A DNA stretch of 64,000 nt from Collybiopsis luxurians FD-317 M1 (taxonomy: Eukaryota; Basidiomycota; Agaricomycetes; Agaricales; Omphalotaceae). Below the pieces are notes generated by a model. It did no database searches, was not told where the DNA came from, and worked only from the letters and a program-made list of their open reading frames with translations. This document shows positions 37,649 through 49,147 of this stretch, piece by piece; the first letter of the stretch is position 1; the number at the start of each line of letters is the position of its first letter. Location of the stretch: contig KN834810.1 of the NCBI GenBank assembly GCA_000827265.1, positions 77,250 through 141,249 on the forward strand, in the 5' to 3' direction. The translations under genes were made by a program, and so were the position numbers.

Positions 37649-38842
37649 CGCAGGTTGATGTGTGAAGCTGTTGTAAAGGCGTCATCGAATTGAGCAGCTG
37701 AACTTGAGCTGAGTCATTACTTGCAAGTCTTCGTCAGAGCTAAGTATTCGAAAAGAGCAATGAGGACAATGAAAGAAGGTGGAGGGCGGAAGGTCACGCA
37801 AGTAGTTTTACCCCGGAAAAGGAGACGAGAAAACGCGGGTTTTAGATACCTCCATCAAATGCGGGATGTTGTCGGTGCCACTCGGACTGGTCCGGTAGCA
37901 GAATGTAAACGTGCCGTTTACCGGCCAGACATATCTAGATGCCGGCTTGACAGCCGATACGGACATCCTTTCTTTGTTGCCCTTACGGTATTCCTGACTT
38001 GATTTGCATTCCACTTGGATAGAATAGATTCGAATGCTGGTCGAAGAATCAATTAGGAAACTACGTTCTATATGACATGTCACGGCCGGAGCTAGGGTTT
38101 GCACTAATAGAGAATGCAAGCACATTGTTCCTGACATTGTTGAGTACCGGTACAAGTTGTGCTTTCCCTGTCGCGTGCGGATGGCACGGAATGCGAGGAT
38201 TCGTCAGGCCAAAGGGGGGAGAGAGGTACAATTGGCGGATGGGTTTCCGAGAACATCCTTTTCGAGGCAAGTATATTCTTTGTGCTTCTCTATTTGAGAT
38301 GTTTTAAACAGGGTTTTGTACTCAGGAAACAGCATACCTTTCTATGTCCAGCCTTCTCGTGAGCTTCTTCGGGCGTCTTTAGGACGATACGCTCAGCTGG
38401 ATTGCAGAATGAAGTTAGAGCCCTGAAGTTGCGAGAGCCAAGGGTATTCGTAACTAGGCTGATCCATCTCTGGCGATTCGATCTGCTCATAACGTACATG
38501 GAGGAAACAACCCGCTGATGCGCGTAGGAATCAGCTGGCAGAGGTTCATCGTCGAGTTCGTATCCTGTCTGCGAACCAGGCAGACTTGTTGTCTTCGACA
38601 GCTCGCATGTCATCAAAACCGTGTATACGCCCCAATAGCGCACTGACCATCAAGTTGCCTGAAAGGCCAGTACCTCCACCTACAGTACGTCCAGATCCGT
38701 TACTCGCAGCGAGAAGCATTCTAACCTCTGGGCATTTGTATAGCTTCATGTCCCAGCGCCACGCTAAGACACACTAATGACAGGCTCCAGCTTTACTATG
38801 TACTCCGTCCCATCATGTATCGTTACCCCATTCTTCCCCTCT
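37649..38842. other. Intergenic, with P450 3' flank and unassigned frames
   Basis: The first 90 bases match the 3' flanks of the other two P450 copies (CAGCTGAACTTGAGCTGA, then GCAAGT). Minus-strand frames at 38290-38643 and 38546-38749 are protein-like in composition but have no motif I recognise, and I could not splice them to a start. No other feature is supported. Confidence 0.4.
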
Positions 38843-39981
38843 CTAATCGGCCTCTCTAATCGCATCTAATAGCAACTTGAACAGACTAGCATCTATTTGT
38901 GATAAGTATGCACGGATACACGCGATTACTAGAGTCTAGACAAAAAAAAAAAGTGTCAGGTATTAGCGTAAGAGACATCAGGAATGTACTAACCTGACGA
39001 TAATAAACCCCATTTTCCATTCCAACGGTATTCTCTATTCCGTTTAATATTTCTAAAAATTTGGCCCTCGATGCGCTTGGTAGACAATCAACACCAAGAA
39101 AATAAGTGTCCACAGCATCCCAGTTGCTTGAAGATTCGGACAAGAGATGTTGGAGGAGGAGGCAGTACGGCAGACTCGTAAGCGGTGAGAATGTTGCTCT
39201 GTAAAAAGAATACCGGTGAGCGCCTTAGAGCGTGTTGAGACAGGCAATATTCGAACGCCGCTTGTCTAGATCGAAAAGAAACCAATCACAAAGGACGGCA
39301 GGATGAAGGGTATTCACTTTAACGTCGACGATGAGACTTGGAAAATGCGGTATTTCGGCTTCGGATGAGAACACAATCATGACGCGTCCTTGGGAGGGAT
39401 TGGGCATATCAGGATTGAGGGGCTGTAGACGAGGCTTCTGGAACAGTGAAGCCGCAAACCGAAAGTTAAGGGAAGATCAGGAACAATTCCTCCATAGTAG
39501 CCCATAACGTTTTCCATAAAGGCTCATCTCTGTAGGTTGGGTGGATGCCCCCCATACACCTCAACGAGAGAATGACCGTTCGACGCGCTATTTTACGCAA
39601 AATGGCTCGCATAGAGATTCCATCCCGAGAAAGATATCCGTGTCACTGTACAAGTCCAGCATGTGGCACACGGTAAACAGAGCTCTGAACAGCTTCCTAG
39701 ATAAGTCTTTTAGACCATGAACATCTATCTTTGTGACCAAATAGCACACCTTCGACGCGACTAAGAATGATTTCGGTTGTCTCCAGCACGAGGTTGACTC
39801 TTCCCGGCTGAGCATTCCAAAGATCGCTGAATGAGAATGAAACCAAAAAGGCATTGTGCATTTGGGTCAATGAGAGAACAAAATCCACGTTCTCCGGAGC
39901 CGTTGTTTGAGAGTTTTCATGGAGGGCTTGGCGATGGTGGAATGAAGCAGAAAGTTTTGGGTGAAAGTTTATTCGCGCCAT
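38843..39981 (-). CDS. Hypothetical protein, multi-exon
   Basis: The ATG at 39981 starts MARINFHPKLSASFHHRQAL. Reading on by exon gives LWNAQPGRVNLVLETTEIIL, then a segment with LRCMGGIHPTYRDEPLWKTL, then GRVMIVFSSEAEIPHFPSL and LHPAVLCDWFLFDLDKR. The C-terminus reads NWDAVDTYFLGVDCLPSASR, ENGVYYRQ, then over an intron TLVIACIRAYLSQIDASLFK and LLLDAIREAD before the stop at 38843. The final junction is good, since it restores a Leu-rich helical end. Some middle junctions (39.45-39.75 kb) are unresolved. I do not recognise the family. It lies between P450 copy A and the FunK1 kinase and may simply be resident there. Confidence 0.5.
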
Positions 39982-40345
39982 TTTGTTTGGGAATAAGCTG
40001 AGGGGGGGAGCATCCAGTTCATAATGGCGAAGTTGAGAGCATTATCGATCCAGCATACGGTGAAGTAAAAGATAAGAAGTCGGTAGCAAGAACAAACGTT
40101 GAATCAACAAGCACCCACTTAAGCGCACTTAAGCGCGGAAATTCTGCAACGCTCAAACTTCAAAGATCAAAGATCGATGACTTGAACATGATCATTATGT
40201 CTAGGCCATTAGCCAAATCTGCAGTACACAAGCAGCGTATAGATTACTATGAATTACGATAAACCTCGAACAGCTAATGAAAACCTATACAAAACGCAAA
40301 CAATGGAAGAACGATGAAAGGGTATGCGAAGGAAATAGTGATTGC
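39982..40345. other. Intergenic
   Basis: Promoter side of the hypothetical gene and 3' side of the kinase gene. A small direct repeat, CACTTAAGCG twice, is near 40.12 kb. No gene. Confidence 0.4.
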
Positions 40346-42975
40346 TCATCGAGATCTTTTCTTTGACTGCGCCGACTCTCCTTGACTCTGAACCTCGCGC
40401 TCGCGCTTACCACCTACAAATGCATCTTGAGGCCTTTCCTTCACATACTCCAGCTTTATAGGCATTGCCAACTTGATCAACTGTGCTGGAAAAAGATTGA
40501 TGCAATTGCGGTGAAGCTGCCGGAAGGCCGTGTTGTCGAAATTAAGGGAAGGGAAGGACCGCTCCACTTCTGCGTATGTGTTGTGCAAGTATTGAGCAAA
40601 GGCTGTTAGAGGCTCTTGCAGAAAGCTGAAACAAGAAGGGAAAAATGAGAAATTCGGGTGATTGAAAAACGGCAAGCGTCTATTATTCCCCATTTTCCCA
40701 TCAAAGAGCAAGTTCATTTGCTCTTGGCGAGTTTTAGGCATCGTAGATGTAGATGCCGAGCTTTCATTGAAGGTAAGGATCCACACTAGGACCCACCAAA
40801 CTGACTCGAGATCATGTATGGCATTGTAGCGAAAAACTGGAGGGGGTGTGCTTTCATGTTTTAGAGGCTTCGGGAGGTCGGTAACAAGTTCTAGAATGAC
40901 GTCATCAATTTGTGCAATGTCAGCACCACTATCTGGAGCGGGAGAGGGCGTATAGCAGTAATTGAGTGCAATGGCCTCACAAGCCATGAAAGATGGAGTC
41001 CCCTATCAAACAATGCTAAACGTTTAGAGGGAAAATAGGAATAGAAAACAACCTATAGTTCGAACCGGATGGCCAGTGGTGTCAGTCGTGTGCCTGGCGT
41101 ACTCCAAATCGCCAATCATACCCATTTTCGTGTCGCTGTAGTAATAAAGATTTCCGGGGCTAATATCCCGATGCACCCACCCACACTCATGAATGATTGC
41201 CAGCGCTAGGATATCAGGGTCAGTAGTGGATTGGGTTATAAAAAAAAAGCTTACCCATCATGATTTTTGCGATAGCCATTAAAACGTTGGACAGACTCCT
41301 TTCATTGTGGAGGGTCGTGGCATACCGTTCGAAGACTATGCGAAAATGATACCGTCGAACCCCAACAACCTCGGGTCTATTTGGTCCATTTTCGGGTTCA
41401 TTTTCGGTTTCTGAAATGTCATCTTCATGCATGGACGGCAAACTCGGGAACGGCGGCTCTCGATCCTGGTCATCTGGGGTGCTGAAGCCAAAACTCTGCC
41501 TCGACGCCGGAGCAGATTTGCGACGAGCAATAACAGGAACCATGGGGGCTTTCGTAACATCGGACCCTCGAAGCATGACTTTGACGGTGTCATCCTCCTT
41601 TCCTGAGACCTTCACTCGACAACTTGCGAGAGGTTTAAGCAGAGATCCCTCGACAAAGTCGATTACGTTCGGTCGGAGCCTATATTTGTTTCGAACATCT
41701 TCCATGATTTTGGTGTAAATTTGATCCTCTCCCGGACGGTCTGATTCCAACCAAAAATCCTTGAGTACTCGAACCTTGCCATGTGCATCACGGACTTTCC
41801 ACACTCGTGCGGCGCGACCGAAAGGGCTTTCAGCAGAGTGATCGTATAAAGTCGCGAGAGTTGTGTAAACATGGTCGTTGATGCGGATGTCGTATTGACG
41901 CCTGTTGTTCTCGATACTCGAGAATGTGATGGTGGGATCCCAGCCCATATCCTCCGGGGATGAGAAAGCAATAGAAAGGAACAATCGCACAAGAACGAGA
42001 CCATCCTGAACATGTGAAGTATGAGCGATGCAAAGTGAAGAAGGTAGAGTAAACGGACCTTGATAAAGTCGAAGGGCGTACTCTTTAAAACGGTCCCGCG
42101 AGATAGCATCCAAAAACGTAGCGAAACATTCTCAATAGTGACACCTATTACGAAGCGTCTGCAAGGATCCAATGACAAAATCTTGTTCAAATTATAGAGT
42201 AATTTTCGGATATTCTGAAAAAGTTGGTTAGCGAAGTGGACGAACTGGAAGTTTTGGTGGACCTGCGTTGTCAACGTCGATTTGCGTTTCCCGCTTTTTG
42301 AACTCATGCGGGAGGCTGATGTCGTAGACTGAAGAGGCCGACGGAGCCTTGGGTTGGTTCGTATCGTCCGCAGCCCGACATTCCTTGGAAATGCCCATGG
42401 CCTCGCTTGACGCGGACCCACTACCCCCGGCTAACTTGACCAGCTCATCCTTCTTGCATCTCTCCATGTCCTCTGCCATCCTTCTCAGTGAAGATTCCAG
42501 AATCTCGATAAAAGCGTCAGGACGAGAGTCACCGCCCCGCTTCGAATCTACAGTGGTGTTGCCGCGTACGGAGAGTTGGAAAGTTTGTTCTAGGGAGTTT
42601 TGAACTATCGTTTGGGCAGCAGCGACGACCTCGTTGAATATGCCGGCTAAGGGAGCGAATACTTCTGTTTCATGCCCGTTTGCGGCATTCGGATCCTTCG
42701 GGAAGGCCTTCCAACGACCATTTACACCATCGTAAGTCCCATCGTTCTTTAAAATGTCGAAGATTTGGTTGACCTTGCCCTCCAGTTTAGAAGGCAGTCG
42801 AGGCACGAACCCTAAGAATACTTCGCCATCTACTTCATGCATCATCACCGAGGACGGCTTCACGCTCGGGTTCAACCTTTGTTTCAAGTCTGAAGGAAGG
42901 AATGGAGCCAATTTTGGCGCGTGGTGGAGTTGTCGTTACGGGTTTTAGATCGATCATGTGAGTAGTTTGCGCCAT
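40346..42975 (-). CDS. FunK1-type fungal protein kinase
   Basis: Several exons on the minus strand. The N-terminal region (WKAFPKDPNAANGHETEVFA) leads to a FunK1-type core with GRAARVWKVRDAHGKVRVLK as the ATP-binding area and IYTKIMEDVRNKY. Later exons give the catalytic loop GWVHRDISPGNLYYY near 41.18 kb and MIGDLEYARH, where DLE replaces the usual DFG, followed by GTPSFMACEAI. An Asp/Leu-rich LESVWWVLVWI segment and a basic C-terminus (QSKKRSR) follow. FunK1 kinases are an expanded Agaricomycete family of unknown substrates, probably Ser/Thr kinases. The last exon ends at 40346. The start is uncertain: the ATG at 42975 lies in a frame one base away from the main N-terminal frame. That frame has its first ATG near 42843, so an extra exon or a small indel is likely. 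Confidence 0.7.
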
Positions 42976-43300
42976 TTTGCTCAGCCCAAGCAGAGTCGAG
43001 ATTGAGAATGGAGAAGGTGAGCGTTTAAGTAACTCATCCATAAGCTAACGTGGTTCGACCGGAAGCCCTTGCGACTGACAGTGACCATGGCTCCTTTCAA
43101 ATTCAATGGATGATGAGGACGATCCGTTTCCGGAAACACGTGGGCACGGGCGTCTATTTGTAGATTTTCGAAGTTCGCCATTCAACTGTCCTGTATGAAG
43201 CGCATGTAAATACAAAGTGTATACTATAATGACACCAGATGTCTAGCGGTGCCGAAAGCCTATCCGCACTTCTCTGCCGAGAAGCAGGCAAGTAATTAAA

Positions 43301-43328
43301 GCACTTGACCTCGCGAAGATCGATTCTA
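43301..43328 (+). promoter_or_regulatory. Conserved P450 promoter element (copy B)
   Basis: GCACTTGACCTCGCGAAGAT, 95 bp before the ATG of P450 copy B, with TATATATAGG at 43351. It is the same arrangement as in front of copies A and C. Confidence 0.6.
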
Positions 43329-43395
43329 CGTTGACACACGGTATGGATGGTATATATAGGTACCTACAGTCGCCGTTTGACTTGACCATCCCCAG

Positions 43396-45346
43396 ATGTC
43401 ATTCTATACCTTGTTAATCTCTCTGTCATTCTGCTACTTCACCGGAATAGCTCTACACCGACTTTTTTTCCATCCGCTTCACAAGTATCCCGGTCCAGTG
43501 CTTGCAGCGGTGACCAACTGGTACGAATTATACTACAATCTCGTTCTGGGAGGAGAATTTGTGGCAGAGATTGAGAGGCTGCATAAGTTGTATGGTGCGT
43601 TCTTCGACGCTCCCGAGTTAGTAGAATCCGATTTAGACGTTGACCCAGGTCCTGTAATTCGGATTGGCCCTAACACTGTTAGGCGCATCTGTTTATTTGC
43701 TTGACAGAGACATTGTTTTCTGATACAACGTTAAGTTGCACTTCAACGACAGGCGCGCCTATCACGATATATACAGCAATGGAACTACTCTGGTCAAGGA
43801 ACCACGATTCTACCGGGCAATTCTACCTCATGCACCCGAATCCTCTTTCGCTTATTCGGATCCGCAACGGGCAAAGAACAGAAGAAGCCTACTAGCACCA
43901 TCGTTTTCACGTCAGGCGGTGATGAAGCTTGAGTACACAATACAAAAGAAGGCATGTTTTGCCCTCCAAATACACTCTGCGTGACATCCTCAATAACTTT
44001 GATAGGTCAACCAATTAGTAGCTTTGCTTGAAGAACACTATCGCTCCCCGGAATCCAGCGTAACACTATCGATTGCATACCGTTGTCTTACCACCGATCT
44101 CATCACCGATTACTGCTTTGCTAACTCTATCGATACTCTTTCTTATCCAAACTTTACTCACCCAATCGCGCAAGAAACCCAAAATCTTGTAAAAAGAATG
44201 TGGATTCAGATCTATTTCCCTTTCATCTTCCAACTGGTAGCAAGGATACCGCAAGAACTAATCTTATGGCTCTTTCCCAGATTCACGACTATAATGGATG
44301 TGAAAGCAAGATTTGAGCAACAGATCGACAGTTTCATCAGTAACCCGGAGGACCTAGTCATTGCTGAACATGAGACAATTTATCATCATCTCTTGGAACC
44401 GAAAGACCCAGAGCTGCGACCATCGAGGGTATCACTAGTCCATGAGGCCTTTGTCCTCTTGGGTGGCGGCAGCGATACAGTTGGGCATGCATGCACCACA
44501 GGAACGTATTTTGCACTCCAAGATCATTTAATTCGCCACAGGCTTACTGAAGAGCTGAGGGAAGCTTGGCCCGATAAAGGCAGACCATTAAATTTTACCG
44601 CGATGGAGAAGTTGTCTTATCTTGTAAGTGACAGATCGCTTGTCCATTATTTTTCGCATGATGACGAGTATTTCAGTCCGCATTTGTTAAGGAAGCACTT
44701 CGCCTGTCTATCGGCGCTTTGCACCCTATGCCTCGTGTTGTGGGTAACAAAACTCCTGAAATAGCTGGAATGAAGATACCTCCTGGCGTGAGTCCAGTCG
44801 TGAAAGTTCAAACGAGTAAGTTGACACTTTCCCGTTTTGCAGACCATCGTAGGCATGAGCGCATATTTTATGCTCATGAATCCCGAAGTCTTCCGTGACC
44901 CGTTTACCTTCAACCCGGATCGATGGCTGGCTGAAGATACTAGCGAAATGATGCAAGATTTCGTCCCGTTTAGCAAAGGCCCTCGTCAATGGTAAGCTCC
45001 TGAACATTCTGTTAGGTGATGTACTCACTCAAGAACTTCCAGTCTAGGATTAAAGTACGGCAATGCTCTTATCTTATGCTCCTGTCAAACCTCAGCTATT
45101 TCTCTCAATGTAGTCTAGCATGGGCTGAACTGCATCTTATCTTTGGAAACATGTTTCGAAAACTTGATCTGTCTCTTGTCGGTGAGACCGCGTACGTTGG
45201 TTCTCTCTAAAGAAGCCGGTAAATTTAACGACACTTTATTACTCAGCAGGCAACTCGATTTAAAACTGGGTAAAGTGTCAGACTATTTTGTCCCGGTCTG
45301 GGAGAAATCTGAGTATAAAGTCTTCGTAAAGCGAGCTCATGACTGA
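43396..45346 (+). CDS. Cytochrome P450, copy B
   Basis: Same exon plan as copy A. It has the anchor SLSFCYFTGIALHRLFF, HPLHKYPGP and a short first intron skipping to GPVIRIGPNT. The I-helix reads GGGSDTVGHA, ExxR is EALR, and FSKGPRQC is split at the heme Cys codon by the intron ending near 45116. All essential P450 motifs are present. Intron 3 begins with GC instead of GT at 43952 (AAGAAG then GCATGT) and ends at 44005. Copies A and C use GT at the same junction. If that GC donor is inefficient, expression would fall. A monooxygenase on the ER membrane is expected; the substrate is unknown. A decayed kinase-like copy follows it downstream. Confidence 0.8.
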
Positions 45347-45716
45347 CGCTCTCAGAGTCCCAAAATAGGTCGATGTAGATCTATTCTGAAGCTGTTGTAA
45401 TGAGTCTTGGCATCAAATTGAACAGCTGAACTTGAGCTGAACTATGTACCTGCAAGTTTTTTCGGAGTTGAATATAGCCCCACTAGCCTACTATCAAGCT
45501 CGTTACAGCCGCGCGCAGACCGAACCTGAGCGGCTGCTGCCGGAAGACGGAAGCGCCGACGCCGAGAAGGCGCTCTCTCGTTTGAGCCGAGTTATCACTG
45601 TCACCCGACGAGATTCAGCCTAAGTATATGAACGGATGAAGGTAAGAAGGTTTTTGGTAAATGTCTTCGAGGCCCATTCCAAGGTTAATCCATCCTAACC
45701 CAAAAGAACATTGCAG

Positions 45717-46396
45717 CTTCGGAGCTGAAAGTCTCAAAATCGGTTTACGGCTATATATCGCTGACTACAACGACAACAACGAAAAGATCTGGACTGTAAA
45801 AGGAACACAAAGGATATAATGGCCCAGCAAGCAAACTCCTTCTCAAAGTAACGCCAAACTACACTTACTGATATGAGTATCGCGGCCACGGTGCCCAGTC
45901 GATAGCCAACATCAATTTCGGAGAAGTCAGTGCACTCAAAGAAGTGGGTGATTTTGTTGCAGCGGGGTTGAAGAACCTAGAACGAAACTTTCAGACCAAA
46001 CTGAAAGATATAAGGCCAAGGCGTTTGTACCCTCTCAAAAATCTTTCCGTTGTCATCCCGAAGAAGCACGGTGAGACCCTGCCAATTAGGCAGACGTATG
46101 CCGAAGCGCACCGATACTGAAGAAAGTAACATTGGCTCGGGAGGTAAAGAAAGTAATGTGCACGAAAGTAGCGCGGATGCTGCAGAGGTCCATGTTCTTC
46201 ATGGATAAACCTTCGACTTAGAATCTGTGGAGGATTCGACTCATCATTGTTTGTGAAGCGTTCGTCACTTGGGAAACGTACCCCTCTATGCCTATTCAGC
46301 TCGTTGAATGTGGAGAAGCCCACACAGCAAGTAGAGACGCAAAAATGCTTCAATTGACGTCGTGAGCTTTGCACCATGGCCCGAGTTGTGTGAGTT
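45717..46396 (+). pseudogene. Secreted kinase-like protein, decayed copy B
   Basis: Downstream of P450 copy B, sequence matching exons 3 to 5 of the intact kinase-like genes can be followed: GAGCTGAAAGTCTCAAAAT-like start, INFGEVSALKEVGDFVAAGL near 45.92-45.98 kb, and the final segment near 46.3 kb. Stops and frameshifts break it in several places, the HGD catalytic-loop region is lost, and there is no signal-peptide exon. The decay is shared in part with the copy at 58.3 kb, so the two probably derive from one degraded ancestor. Confidence 0.7.
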
Positions 46397-46854
46397 TGGT
46401 AATAAATCTTACCTTACCTTACCTGACCTGACAACCCGTGTTAATAATACCATAATTATTTTGAAAGGACGCGATCCTTCGATCATCCGAATTCAATGTG
46501 CGGAGGAGACTCGAAATCGTAGCAGGGATCAGTCATCTTTCCTATTAGTTGAACACGCAAATCATTAACCATACCTTATCGAATACTACGTCTTCGCCGA
46601 GTTTTTTTTTCGTGCGGTAATTTGATGATTTCGATCGACGCGTAGCGGATATTATGCTTGGCCTGGGGCTTGGGGGTAAACAAAAATCGCCGGGTGCTCA
46701 TTTTGGCCAGAAGCTATAAATATGACAATCCATCACAGAGCCATCAACTATCGCTGGACGATAACTTATTGCTGGTCAAAAGGGCATCCCCGCCCTGCTT
46801 TGTTAATTCTTACGACGCGAAACTAAGATCTACTGACTTGCGTTCCTTCCCAAT
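46397..46854. other. Intergenic with promoter of kinase-like copy C
   Basis: Contains a short CTTACCTTACCTTACCTGAC repeat at about 46409, and the promoter block shared with copy A at 46750-46782, preceded by a TATAAATA box near 46.715 kb. Confidence 0.5.
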
Positions 46855-48045
46855 ATGCGTTTATGGTCTACTTCTTTCCTTGTCTTTGCTTTGGGCTGGA
46901 GCTCGACCATTGTTGTCCATGCCGCACCTTATCCTGCTCAGCCCGACCATGAAACTGTAGGCCATCTTTCTCTCAATACTCTACGATGTGATCCTGACTT
47001 GCATAAGGCGACGAACGGGAGTACGCCGGGCAGTAATCGAGCAGCGACTGAATCCCATTCAGGTCAAATTATCCAACGAGAGGATAAACCATCGTGGTTA
47101 TTATCGAGATTGAGCGATCTGCTGACGCAGGAGGATAAGAGGGTTTTTTGTGAGTGTCGATCGCTTCAAGGTTGAATATCGTATCGAGATTCTTTGCAGC
47201 TTCGGAACTCAAAGACCTCAAGCTCGGTTCGCGATTGAGTCTAGTTGACCCTGCGGACAACAACGGTGGCATTTGGTCTGTGAAAGAGTATAAAGGGTAT
47301 CATGGTCAAGCAAGCGACCTTCTTCTCAAGGTGATGCCGAACTACTCTGCCAAGCACCCAGAGATAAAGCAGGAGCAATCGGATAGTCTGAATTTTGGAG
47401 AGGTCAAGGCTCTTAAACAAGTCGGCGACTTGGTTGCGGCAGGACTAATGAAAGATCCTGGGCGAAGCCTCATCACCAAATTGAAAGATAAGGCCAAGTC
47501 GATCCGGAAGAAGGAGGCAAACAGCAAGTCTTCGATGCTTTCAGTGGTCATCATAAAGAAGAAACAGGGAAATACCTTGGCAAGCATGAATTTCTATCGA
47601 AATGCACCAATGGCAACGAGAGCGAAGATGGCGCAGGAGGTGAAGAAGATTATGTGCACTACGGCCGCACGCATTGCTGTGGAGAAGCACGTTTTCCATG
47701 GGTGAGAATTTCTCTTCTATCGCATCGTACAGTGAATAGAGGATAAACGTGACCGCACATCGTTCTGTCTCTTCCTTTCCCTACAGAGATCGTAATTTGG
47801 GGAATGTACTGGTGACCATGAATGGGGAAAAGCCAGTGTCTGTTCAGCTTGTTGATTGGGGGATAGCATTCTCAGTAAGCCAGGATGCAAAGATGCTCGA
47901 CGTCGTGAGTTTTGCGTTGTGACTCAAGGTCTAGCTCATCTGTTCACCTATACCATGTCAGTACCAGCATTGCATGGAAACCACGAAGTTCTTCCGCGAT
48001 CAAAAGTGGAATGTTCGAAGGGAAATCATGAAAGTAGTACGGTAG
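46855..48045 (+). CDS. Secreted kinase-like fold protein, copy C
   Basis: Five exons (46855-46956, 47008-47149, 47200-47701, 47787-47904, 47962-48045) total 948 nt, 315 residues, in frame throughout. The signal peptide (MRLWSTSFLVFALGWSSTIV) precedes AAPYPAQP. Kinase-like marks are Lys125 in LLLKVMP, Glu149 in NFGEVKAL, and H248-G-D250 with Asn255 in HGDRNLGN. The metal-site motif is Asp272-Trp-Gly in QLVDWGIAF. A basic KDKAKSIRKKE stretch lies between lobes. Its exon plan and sequence match copy A well over most of the length, so both appear maintained. If the fold and signal are right, this is a secretory-pathway or extracellular kinase-like protein; it could be a catalytically dead relative. 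It sits between P450 copy B and the MFS pair. Confidence 0.75.
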
Positions 48046-49147
48046 ACGAAAATGCCAATTAATTAGTTCGGGTATTAGGTCAGAAACGGTGCAAGCTACA
48101 ACGCGTGCAACACACTGAAAAGAAACATCGAAAGTGTTATGAAACGGTACTGCATTCACGGGACTAGTCGGGGTACAGAGTGCGACGATCTTCCAAGAAG
48201 CTGAACGCGAGGTTCAATTTACAATGAACAGGTCTTGTCTTGTCTTCTCGACCCATGTCAGTGCGGTGTTTCCTGGCGGCGAATTCTGCGGTTGTACCAG
48301 AACCCCCCAGGATCTTGCCCAAACAAGTATGGAACGTATGTCGAAGATTAAAAAGCGGTGGTTTCCCCTCAAAATTGCCTCCCAACGCAATCGGGAATCT
48401 GATCTCAACTTGCCGGACCATGCCACATACATAATTGATGTACCAGCAGTTGCAGAACTTTATAGCGCGTTTCATTTAGATGGTCTGCGCGCGTGAGAAT
48501 TCGAACTTCTGCATGCAAAAAGCCCTCCATGGTACGGCATGGAATCGACGCTTACCAGGCATGTAATAGAGAACTTTGCAAGGGTTGAAATGCGAGCAGT
48601 TCCCATTTCTGGTAAGTTATTCTGGTAGGAAGCTCCCTCTCAGTGTGTTTCGGATGGTAAATGAAGCTTAGGACGAGGTTCGTACTGTGAATCTCTGCTT
48701 GCTCGTCAACTTTTACTCGTGTTCCGATAAGAGAGGTTTGAGAAAGGCATCATTGAATGGGTAAGACGCAGGCCGAAGATCTATGTAGCTAGAACAAAAA
48801 GTTGGGGAAGTTGGCGAGCCTCACTTTTAGCATACTTTCTCGTCCACACCTTTTGAAATCCACATAGTACATCTTCAGAGCATCATGTCGATGGCGTTCA
48901 TGGGGACCCCATATCCACGTTCCAATAAACCGTGGTAGCTCCGAGGTACAGGTTTGACCGAGATCAAACTGACCAAACGTCGAATTATGCTCCATTTCGT
49001 CGGCTCGCTTTGGCCGATAAACTGGGAGTCGTAATTAGAAACGCATGAGGCGGATTCCAAAGATGTTTATATACTCAAGGGAGGGATTTTCTGGCCCTCC
49101 ATTCTCACTCACGACCTCGTACGATCTCAAGAACTCGAATTTTACGA
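48046..49147. other. Intergenic, left arm of the MFS duplication
   Basis: From about 48675 to 49147 the sequence repeats at about 52318-52758, including GAATCTCTGCTTGCTC and the final 5' flank of the MFS gene. Plus-strand frame 48224-48496 has no motif and I do not treat it as a gene. Confidence 0.5.

Noticed and set aside
38290..38749. Minus-strand frames downstream of the hypothetical gene, considered as a separate gene
   Set aside because: They look partly protein-like, but two different frames are needed, and no start, motif or intron pattern supports a product.
48224..48496. Open frame downstream of kinase-like copy C
   Set aside because: There is no start context, no motif and no counterpart near the other copies. 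The opposite strand is equally open, so chance is the better explanation.
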